Origin: Georgenia_B sunbinii
Lineage (GTDB): Bacteria > Actinomycetota > Actinomycetes > Actinomycetales > Actinomycetaceae
Direction: 5' to 3' (one strand)
Length of the DNA: 64,000 nt
Assembly: GCF_036421855.1 (NCBI RefSeq)
Contig: NZ_JAZGOK010000002.1
Position numbers and translations under genes: made by a program
The notes under the pieces: generated by a model
Seen by the model: only the letters and a program-made list of their open reading frames with translations
The model's database searches: none
Told to the model about the DNA's origin: nothing
Shown here: piece by piece, positions 35,671 through 42,575 of the stretch
Layout: every line of letters starts with the position of its first letter
Position numbering within the stretch: position 1 is the first letter of the stretch

Positions 35671-36479
35671 TGGCGGCTGTGGCCGACCTGCTCCGCGTCG
35701 CCACCGGCGCTCCGGACCTCGTGCGGCGGCTCTCCGATGCGGACGCCGGTCTCCGGCGCGCCGTGCCCACCAGCCGGCGTATCGCCTTCCTCCAGGCCGA
35801 CGGCGGTGCCGGCGCGACGGTGACCGCCTCGCGTCTCGGCAGCGCGCTCGCCGGCCGCCGCGCCGGCGAGGTCCTCGCCGTCGACGCCGCGCGCGGACGT
35901 GGTGCGTTGGCAGCCGCCGCGGGCGTCGACGCGCCGCCCGCACTCGGGCACGTCGCACTCAGTGCTGCCGGGATCACCCGCGCCGCGCAGGCCCGCAAGC
36001 TGGCCCCACGGTCTCGGACGGGCTTGATCGTCGTCGGCGACGGCGGGCCCGTGCCGGCCACCACCGACGAGTGGCACGCCGCGCTCGACCAGGTGGGGCG
36101 CTTCTTCGACGTCGTGCTCACCGACTGGGGAGTACGACGTGAGGACGCCCTGCGCGACATCGCCGCCGCATCTCACGTGGTCGCTGTGGTCTCCCGTGCT
36201 GACCGTGGACCCGCCGAACGAGGCGCCGCCCTCGCGGCGACGGTGGCAGCTGAGGGCGTCGCCCCCGTCGTGCTCGTGCTCGTCGACGTCGGCGGTGGTG
36301 CCAGTGCCACCGCAGCGATGCTCGAGCGGGCCACCGACCTGCCGGTACTCACCGTGCCGCACGCACCCGGGCTCCGCGACGGCCAGCGTCTCACCGCCCG
36401 CCTCGGGCTTCGGTCCAGGGCCGCCTACGCCACCGTCGCTTCCGAGCTCCTCCGGGTGACGGTGGGGGTGGCGGCATGA
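35670..36479 (+). CDS. ParA/MinD-like protein with degenerate P-loop (T7SS)
   Basis: The 269-residue protein has the fold order of a MinD/ParA ATPase: IAFLQADGGAGATVTASRLGSALAG, VLAVDAARGRGALAAA, VLTDWGVRREDAL and PVVLVLVDVGGG. The deviant Walker A (KGGxGKT) reads DGGAGAT at 44-50, so both the signature lysine and the phosphate-binding lysine are missing. It sits between eccD and eccC with overlaps at both ends. CpaE/MinD-like proteins that have lost ATPase activity can act as localisation or docking factors. A second protein with the same loss is encoded at 40817. Confidence 0.8.
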   Translation: MAAVADLLRVATGAPDLVRRLSDADAGLRRAVPTSRRIAFLQADGGAGATVTASRLGSALAGRRAGEVLAVDAARGRGALAAAAGVDAPPALGHVALSAAGITRAAQARKLAPRSRTGLIVVGDGGPVPATTDEWHAALDQVGRFFDVVLTDWGVRREDALRDIAAASHVVAVVSRADRGPAERGAALAATVAAEGVAPVVLVLVDVGGGASATAAMLERATDLPVLTVPHAPGLRDGQRLTARLGLRSRAAYATVASELLRVTVGVAA

Positions 36480-39400
36480 CGGTCGAACGGGTGCACCGGC
36501 CCGCCCGGGTGGTCACGCCGGTCCAGCCGGCGACCGCCGTCGACGTCGCCGCTCCCCCGCAGCTCGGCGAGGCCGCCGGCGGCCTGCCGCTCCAGTCGCT
36601 GCTGCCGGTCGCCGGGGCGATGGCGTCGATGACCATGATGATGCTGCTGCGCAACAACCCGCTCTTCGTGCTGCTCGGCATCGTCATCCTCGTCGTCGCG
36701 ATCGTCGGCGGGGTCGGGATGGCGCTGACCCAGCGCGGCCAGGCGGCCCGCAACCGACGCACCCAGCGCGAGCGCTACCTCGACTACCTCGAGAAGCTGC
36801 GCAGCGAACTTCGGGGCGGCGAGGACGAGGCACGCGAACGTGCCCGCAGCGTCCATCCCGACCCGGCCGCGCTGCCCGACGTCATCCGCAACCCGGCCCG
36901 CCGGTGGGAGCGACGTCGCGGCGACAGCGACTTCCTCGAGCTGCGGATCGGCACCGGCGACCGGCCCTGGTTCCCGATCCAGGTGCCGGTCGACCCCAAC
37001 CCCACCCAGCCGTTCGACCCGACCATGCAGGCCGAGGCCGAGGCCGTCGTCCGCCGCTACGCCACCGTCCGGCAGATGCCGGTGACCGTACCGCTCGACC
37101 TCGCCGGTGAGGTCGCCGTCATCGGGCCGCGCGACCAGACGCTCGCGGTGGCCCGCGCACTCATCGCCCAGGCAGTGGCGCTCCACGCGCCCGACGACCT
37201 CATGCTGGCACTGACCTTCGAGCCGGAGCGGGCGCCGGACTGGGCCGCGGTCGGGGCCGTGCCCCACCTCGTCGACGAGGAGCTCTTCGACGGCCCGCTG
37301 CCGGTGCGCCGGGTCGCCCGCGACCTGCCGTCGCTCGTGCGCGTCGTGGGACCGCACCTCACCGAGCGGGCGATGGCCACCGCCTCGGCCCAGCGCAGCG
37401 CCGGCGGGGCGATCGCCCGGTTCGGTCCGCGGCTGCTCGTCATCGCCGACGAGCACGGCGAGGTCGCCAGCACCCTGCCGCACGTCGACGAGTCGCTCAC
37501 CCCGGAGGCGCTCGGTGTCACCGTGGTCCACCTCCTCGCCGACCGGCTGCACGAGCCCTCCGACGTCAAGATCCGTCTCACCGTGGACGACGACGGACAC
37601 ATCGGTGTCGAGGACCTCCGCACTCCGGATCTCGACGCCGGCCACCCGCCTGCCGAACCGGTGCGGGCCACCGTCGACGCCGTCACCCCCGCGCTGCTCA
37701 CCGGGCTGTGCCGGGCCCTCATGCCGCTGCGGCTGAGCCTCACCGACTCCGCCGACGCCACCAGCCAGGCCGCCATCGGGGTGGGCGAGCTGCTGGGGAT
37801 CGACGACCCCACCACGCTCGACGCCGCGACCCACTGGCGGCCACGGTCCTCGCGGGACTTCCTGCGTGTCCCGCTGGGGCTGGACGACAGCGGCCGGCCG
37901 GTGCTCCTCGACCTCAAGGAGTCCGCCCAGCTCGGCATGGGGCCGCACGGCCTCTGCGTCGGAGCCACCGGCTCCGGCAAGAGCGAGATGCTCCGCACCC
38001 TGGTGGCGGCACTGGCGATCTCCCACCCGCCCGAGGACCTGTCGATGATCCTCGTCGACTACAAGGGCGGGGCCGCCTTCGCCCCGTTCGCGTCGCTGCC
38101 CCACGTCGCGGGCATCATCGACAACCTCGCCGACGACGCCGGCCTCACCGAGCGTGCCCGGTCGTCGATCGCCGGTGAGGTCGTGCGCCGCCAGCAGGTG
38201 CTGCGCGACGCCGGCAGCTCGCCGTCCATCACCCACTACCGCGAGCTGCGCCAGACCCGCCCGGACCTGCCCCCGCTGCCTCACCTGTTCGTCGTCATCG
38301 ACGAGTTCGGCGAGCTGCTCACCGCCGACCCGGACTTCGTCGACCTGCTGCTGACCATCGGCCGCATCGGCCGGTCCATCGGCATCCATCTGCTGCTCTC
38401 CAGCCAGCGGATCGAGGCCGGCAAGCTCCGCGGCCTCGAGACGTACCTGTCCTACCGGCTCGGGCTGCGGACCTTCTCCGAGGGCGAGAGCCAGGTGGTG
38501 CTCGACACCCCCGACGCCTTCCACCTGCCCGCGGTGCCCGGCTTCGGGTACCTCAAGGTCGACACCACCGTCTACCAGCGCTTCCGTGCCGCCTATGTCT
38601 CCGGCCCGGTGCACGTCGCGGCCGAGCCGACCACCGACATCACCCCGCGCCCGCTGCGGCTGCCGATCTACCAGGGCGTGGCGCAGGTGAACGCGATCGA
38701 CGACGGCAGCCCCTCGGGCGAGCCCGAGCTGGTCCGACCGACGACCGGCCTCACGCTGGTCGACATCATCGTCGACCGGCTCGCCGGAGCCGCGGACCTC
38801 ACCCGGCCGGTCTGGTTGCCGCCGCTGCCGACCTCCCTCGCCCTCGGTGACGTCCTCGGGCCGGTCTCCCGCCGGTCCGAGCGCGGCCTGCAGGCCCGGT
38901 CCGCCCGCGGCGGGCTGCGCGCCGTGCTCGGCACCCTCGACGATCCCGGCCGCCAGCGCCAGCAGCCGTGGGTGCTCGACCTCACCCGGGCCGGTGGCCA
39001 CGTCGCGATCACCGGCGCACCGCAGTCCGGGCGCACCACCCTGCTCTGGACGCTGGCGGCGTCGCTCTCTCTCACCCACACCCCGCGGGAGGTGGCCATC
39101 TACGGCATGGACCTCAGCGGTGGCGGCCTCGGCCGCATCCAGAGCTTCCCGCACGTCGGGGGCGTGGCCACCCGTGCCAGCCGCGACCGGCTGCGCCGGC
39201 TGCTCGAAGAGCTGCACGGGATGCTCGCGCAGCGCGAGCGGGTGTTCGCGGCCCACAACATCGACTCGCTCGCCATGCTGCGGACCGAGCACGCCGCGGG
39301 CCGGATCCCCGAGCTCGCCGCCGCCGACGTCGTGCTCCTCGTCGACGGGCTCGGCGCCACCCGCACCGAGTTCGAGGAGCTCGACGAGTCGTTCACCGAC

Positions 39401-40471
39401 CTCCTCCAGCGTGGCGGCAGCTATGGCATCCACGTGGTCGCGACGATGACACGGTTCAACGAGCTGCGGATGGCCTCGCAGTCCCTCGTCGGCACCCGGG
39501 TCGAGCTGCGCCTCAACGATCCCGCCGAGTCGACCATCGGCCGCAAGCTGGCCGCGACGCTGCGTTCCGACCAGCCCGGCCGCGTCCTCACCGAGGAGCA
39601 CCGCTTCGCCCAGGTCGCCCTGCCGGTGCTTGCGACGGCCGCGTCGGAGGGCGACGCCCAGCCGGTCGGGGCCGCCGTCGAGGAGCTCGCCCGGTCGGCC
39701 GCCGAGGCGTGGGGCGGTCCGGCCGCGCCACCCATCCGGCTGCTGCCGCTCGAGCTCTCCCCGGACGAGCTGCCGGACCCGCTCGACGAGCCGGACGCGG
39801 TCCCGCTCGGGCTGCGCCAGGACACCATGGGCATCGAGCTGCTCGACCTGGGCAACCGCGACCAGCACCTGATCGTCTTCGGCGACACCGCGAGCGGCAA
39901 GACCTCGCTGCTGCGAGGGGTGATCAGCGGGCTGGTCGACCGGTCGACGCCCGACGAGCTCGTCCTCGCGATCTGCGACGTCCGTGGCGGTCTCGCGGAC
40001 AGCTGCCCGGAGGAGTACCTCGGCGGCCTGGCGAACAGTGCCCAGCTCGCCGGCTCGCTGGCGACGTCCATCGCGACCGAGCTGGAGAGCCGCACCGGCG
40101 CAGCACGAGGCAGCGGGCCGCGGATCGTCGTCGTCGTCGACGACTACGACATCCTCGCCTCCGGCGGCACCGACCCGCTGGCCCCGCTGCGGCCCTTCCT
40201 GCCCGCGGCCCGCGACCTGCGGCTGCACGTGCTGCTCACCCGGCCGGTCGCCGGTGCGTCGCGGGCGCTGTACGACCCGATCCTGCAGACGTTGCGCGAC
40301 ACCGGGGGCACCGGTGTGCTCATGTCCGGTGAACGCAGCGAGGGGCAGATCTACCCCCGCACGTACGCCGAGGCGCTGCCTCCTGGCCGCGCCAAGATCC
40401 TGCGCCGTGGTGACCGCACGCACCTCGCGCAGTTCGCCCTGTTCCCCGGAGGTGGGTCCCGTGCCACGTGA
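36476..40471 (+). CDS. eccC: EccC-type FtsK/SpoIIIE ATPase of type VII secretion
   Basis: The 1331-residue motor and substrate receptor of the secretion channel. Two transmembrane helices lie at about 43-85, followed by a stalk and three FtsK/SpoIIIE ATPase domains. Walker A sequences are GATGSGKSE (K502), GAPQSGRTT (R853 in place of Lys) and GDTASGKTS (K1142). Walker B-like strands are SMILVDYKGG, VAIYGMDLSGG and LVLAICDVRGG. The second domain is degenerate, as in many EccC proteins. It is a full-length fused EccC, not split into Ca/Cb. It overlaps the preceding gene by ATGA, and its 3' end overlaps the next small gene. Confidence 0.95.
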   Translation: MTVERVHRPARVVTPVQPATAVDVAAPPQLGEAAGGLPLQSLLPVAGAMASMTMMMLLRNNPLFVLLGIVILVVAIVGGVGMALTQRGQAARNRRTQRERYLDYLEKLRSELRGGEDEARERARSVHPDPAALPDVIRNPARRWERRRGDSDFLELRIGTGDRPWFPIQVPVDPNPTQPFDPTMQAEAEAVVRRYATVRQMPVTVPLDLAGEVAVIGPRDQTLAVARALIAQAVALHAPDDLMLALTFEPERAPDWAAVGAVPHLVDEELFDGPLPVRRVARDLPSLVRVVGPHLTERAMATASAQRSAGGAIARFGPRLLVIADEHGEVASTLPHVDESLTPEALGVTVVHLLADRLHEPSDVKIRLTVDDDGHIGVEDLRTPDLDAGHPPAEPVRATVDAVTPALLTGLCRALMPLRLSLTDSADATSQAAIGVGELLGIDDPTTLDAATHWRPRSSRDFLRVPLGLDDSGRPVLLDLKESAQLGMGPHGLCVGATGSGKSEMLRTLVAALAISHPPEDLSMILVDYKGGAAFAPFASLPHVAGIIDNLADDAGLTERARSSIAGEVVRRQQVLRDAGSSPSITHYRELRQTRPDLPPLPHLFVVIDEFGELLTADPDFVDLLLTIGRIGRSIGIHLLLSSQRIEAGKLRGLETYLSYRLGLRTFSEGESQVVLDTPDAFHLPAVPGFGYLKVDTTVYQRFRAAYVSGPVHVAAEPTTDITPRPLRLPIYQGVAQVNAIDDGSPSGEPELVRPTTGLTLVDIIVDRLAGAADLTRPVWLPPLPTSLALGDVLGPVSRRSERGLQARSARGGLRAVLGTLDDPGRQRQQPWVLDLTRAGGHVAITGAPQSGRTTLLWTLAASLSLTHTPREVAIYGMDLSGGGLGRIQSFPHVGGVATRASRDRLRRLLEELHGMLAQRERVFAAHNIDSLAMLRTEHAAGRIPELAAADVVLLVDGLGATRTEFEELDESFTDLLQRGGSYGIHVVATMTRFNELRMASQSLVGTRVELRLNDPAESTIGRKLAATLRSDQPGRVLTEEHRFAQVALPVLATAASEGDAQPVGAAVEELARSAAEAWGGPAAPPIRLLPLELSPDELPDPLDEPDAVPLGLRQDTMGIELLDLGNRDQHLIVFGDTASGKTSLLRGVISGLVDRSTPDELVLAICDVRGGLADSCPEEYLGGLANSAQLAGSLATSIATELESRTGAARGSGPRIVVVVDDYDILASGGTDPLAPLRPFLPAARDLRLHVLLTRPVAGASRALYDPILQTLRDTGGTGVLMSGERSEGQIYPRTYAEALPPGRAKILRRGDRTHLAQFALFPGGGSRAT

Positions 40472-40820
40472 GATCGTCATCCTGTCCCCCAGCCCGCCCG
40501 ACGCGCAGGCGCTCCTGCGCGCCGGGGTCGCGATCGACGACACGCTGCGGGTCCGCACCCTGTACAACGGCTCGGTGCACGAGCTCTGCCGCGGCGACGG
40601 CGACGGCGACACCGCAGTGCTGAGCGTGTACCAGCCGCAGGACGTGTCCAACCCCGGCGAGGTCCAACGGCTGCTGCCGGACGCACCGTCGATGCCGCAA
40701 CCGCTGTGGTGGATCGAGGCGTTCGCGCCCTGGGGCGAGCAGGGCGACCTCGGGGTGAGGTTGGCCTACGAGCTCTCCGCCCAGCTGGGCGGCGCCTGCC
40801 TCGTCCAGGACGGCGAGTGA
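40461..40820 (+). CDS. small T7SS-operon protein of unknown function
   Basis: The 119-residue soluble protein starts MPREIVILSPSPPDAQALLRAG and has VYQPQDVSNPGEVQRLLPD and LWWIEAFAPWGEQGDLGVRLAYELSAQLGG. GTG 40461 is preferred over GTG 40452 because GGAGG ends 8 nt upstream. It overlaps the end of eccC, and its TGA overlaps the next GTG. No known family. The tight overlaps mean it belongs with the secretion genes; a chaperone or adaptor role is conceivable but unsupported. Confidence 0.75.
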   Translation: MPREIVILSPSPPDAQALLRAGVAIDDTLRVRTLYNGSVHELCRGDGDGDTAVLSVYQPQDVSNPGEVQRLLPDAPSMPQPLWWIEAFAPWGEQGDLGVRLAYELSAQLGGACLVQDGE

Positions 40821-41467
40821 GCGTCCTCGCACCAGAGGCCCGGCGCTGGCTGGACTCCCGGCTGCCGCCCGAGGCCCGGGTGACAGTGGCGGGGGTGGCC
40901 GGCGGCGTCGGCGCCACGACCGTCACCGGGCTGATCTGGTGGGCGCTGACCACCTACGGCGACCACGCGGTCAAGCTCGTCGACCACGGCGGCGGCTCGC
41001 TGCACGCGCGCCTCCCGGTGGCCGCACCGGCGCGCACGCCGGACCTCACCCTGCACGACGCCGGCGCGGTCGCGCTCACCGGCGTCGCCGCGCTGCGCGA
41101 CCACGCTCCGCTCGTGCTCGTCTGCGGCGCGCACGACGCCGGCCTGCGCGCCGCAGCGACGGCGCTACGGCAGTACGCCCGCGGACCGGAGGACGCCTGG
41201 CACCGGTGCGTCGTCGTCCCCGTCGCCACCACCGGGGCCGGGCTCACCGGCGCCGAGCTGCAGCGGCGAGCCGAGGCGCTCGGCATCCCCGCGGCCCTGG
41301 TACCGGTGCGCCGCAGCGCACCGCTCGCGGCCGGCGGTGACATCCCCGCACCGGGCGCCTCACGCACTCTCGCCGACGCCCACCGGTCCGGCGTCGCGAT
41401 CGCGGCGGAAGCGTTGCGCTGCCTCACCACGGGCATGGGGACTACTACCCATCCGAAACGGCCCTGA
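40817..41467 (+). CDS. second ParA/MinD-like protein with degenerate P-loop (T7SS)
   Basis: The 216-residue protein opens with a MinD-like strand-loop VTVAGVAGGVGATTVTGL. The consensus KGGVGKTT here reads AGGVGATT (28-35), with alanine at both lysine positions but glycine spacing and threonines intact. Later strands HAVKLVDHGGGSLHARLPV and PLVLVCGAHDAG fit the fold. It is the last gene of the machinery block, coupled by GTGA to the 119-residue protein. An 88-bp gap with a hairpin then separates it from the WXG100-class genes. Confidence 0.78.
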   Translation: MSVLAPEARRWLDSRLPPEARVTVAGVAGGVGATTVTGLIWWALTTYGDHAVKLVDHGGGSLHARLPVAAPARTPDLTLHDAGAVALTGVAALRDHAPLVLVCGAHDAGLRAAATALRQYARGPEDAWHRCVVVPVATTGAGLTGAELQRRAEALGIPAALVPVRRSAPLAAGGDIPAPGASRTLADAHRSGVAIAAEALRCLTTGMGTTTHPKRP

Positions 41468-41512
41468 GCGCTTGGGGTCGTCCCCGGCAGTGTGCAAGCA
41501 TCGGACACCGTA

Positions 41513-41528
41513 GCGGCCTGCCGGCCGC
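41513..41528 (+). promoter_or_regulatory. small GC hairpin between secretion-machinery and substrate genes
   Basis: GCGGCC-TGCC-GGCCGC forms a perfect 6-bp stem with a 4-nt loop in the 88-bp gap before the first WXG100-class gene, 28 nt before its GTG. It could be a weak terminator, an attenuator or a processing site that lets substrates be expressed differently from the machinery. Confidence 0.4.
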
Positions 41529-41555
41529 ACGCTTCTGATCGGGAGGAGACAGATC

Positions 41556-41894
41556 GTGAAGTTCGCGATGGGTTCGGACGTCCTGGGGACGCTGACCAAG
41601 AAGACCTCCAGCTCCAGCGAGGACCTCGGTACCCTCGTCCGTGAGCTGGCCGCAGCCGCTGAGCCGCTGCAGGGCAAGTTCAACGGTGCGGGCCGTGGCG
41701 CCTTCGACCGGTTCCACGCCGAGACCGACCGGATCGCCATCGACCTCAACGGCGCGCTCCACGCGGTGCTCACCGGGATCTCCGGCATGGACCGCACCTT
41801 CGGCGAGGGCGACGAGCAGCTCCGCGAGGAGATCACCGCCTCGACCAACGCCAGCAACTTCGACGCCGCGCGCTTCGGCGCCACCCGAGCCTGA
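41556..41894 (+). CDS. WXG100-class secreted protein (non-canonical)
   Basis: The 112-residue helical protein, MKFAMGSDVLGTLTKKTSSSS..., has a mid-protein turn KFNGAGRGAFDRFH where WXG100 proteins have W-x-G-x-A-x-x-AF. Length, helix-turn-helix character and position are typical of an EsxA/EsxB partner, but the tryptophan is phenylalanine. No clear C-terminal YxxxD/E signal is present. A strong Shine-Dalgarno, GGAGGAG, sits 7 nt before GTG 41556. It probably pairs with the product of the next gene, 11 bp downstream, and is exported through EccC. Confidence 0.8.
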   Translation: MKFAMGSDVLGTLTKKTSSSSEDLGTLVRELAAAAEPLQGKFNGAGRGAFDRFHAETDRIAIDLNGALHAVLTGISGMDRTFGEGDEQLREEITASTNASNFDAARFGATRA

Positions 41895-41905
41895 GGAGGA
41901 TCACC

Positions 41906-42226
41906 ATGGCAACACCAGGTAATGCAGCCGACCGTCGGGACTACGACGAGGCGGCTTCCGCCTCCGCGCAGGAGAACTTCAACCGGGTCGCCAACCGTCT
42001 GGAGACGCTCATCTCGGCGCGCGACAGCGACGTCAAGTCCGCCATGGCCGACTACGAGGCCACTGGCGTGTCCGAGGAGTACCACGCCAAGGAGATGCGG
42101 TGGAACACCGTCGCAACTGAGGTCCGCACGATCATCGCGGCGATGCGCACGTCCCTCGAGCAGACCGACGCGACGGCGAAGTCCACCGTCACCCGCGCCA
42201 AGGGCATCGTCGAGGGGATTGCCTGA
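41906..42226 (+). CDS. WXG100-class secreted protein (ESAT-6-like partner)
   Basis: The 106-residue, almost entirely helical protein is hydrophilic: MATPGNAADRRDYDEAASASAQENFNRVANRLETLI, turn region MADYEATGVSEEYHAKEMRWNTVA, then EVRTIIAAMRTSLEQTDATAKSTVTRAKGIV. It has no strict W-x-G, but the size and two-helix layout match ESAT-6-family partners. A Shine-Dalgarno GAGGAG precedes the ATG. It lies directly after the first WXG100-class gene, as in classical esxB-esxA pairs, so a heterodimer is likely. Confidence 0.78.
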   Translation: MATPGNAADRRDYDEAASASAQENFNRVANRLETLISARDSDVKSAMADYEATGVSEEYHAKEMRWNTVATEVRTIIAAMRTSLEQTDATAKSTVTRAKGIVEGIA

Positions 42227-42230
42227 CCCG

Positions 42231-42575
42231 ATGACGAAGTGGAAGATCTCCCCGTCCGGGGTGACGACGGTGATTACGAACGTCGACGGGCACGCGGTGC
42301 TGTTGTCGGACGACATCGACGCCCTGCCGTTGGCTGCTCAGGAAGCCGCTGCCGCCACCGGTGACAGCCCCGTCGTCGCAGACGCCCTCCTCGGATTTTT
42401 CGACCACTACGGAACCACCCTCGAGTCGATCTCCAACCGGATCCAGAACTCGATCAACGGCGTCAGCGGCGCCACCCAGGCATACATCGACGGGGACATT
42501 GAGATCGCCGCAGGCATTCAGGCTGAAGCGGCCGCCGCCGGCGGCGACGAGCTCTGGGACCCGGAGGAATCATGA
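42231..42575 (+). CDS. DUF6507-like T7SS-associated small protein
   Basis: The 114-residue protein starts MTKWKISPSGVTTVITNVDGHAVLL, followed by helices (IDALPLAAQEAAAATG, VVADALLGFFDHYGTTLESISNRIQNSINGVSGATQAYIDGDIEIAAGIQ). The pattern of a helical hairpin with an NGVSGATQAY turn resembles DUF6507 proteins that lie just upstream of large T7SS effectors. It may be an effector-specific chaperone or co-secreted targeting factor. It overlaps the effector gene start by four bases. Confidence 0.78.
   Translation: MTKWKISPSGVTTVITNVDGHAVLLSDDIDALPLAAQEAAAATGDSPVVADALLGFFDHYGTTLESISNRIQNSINGVSGATQAYIDGDIEIAAGIQAEAAAAGGDELWDPEES

Noticed and set aside
36425..40651. Very long minus-strand open frame antisense to eccC
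   Set aside because: It is an artefact of high GC and third-position bias. Its protein has no domain, and eccC on the other strand has clear ATPase motifs.
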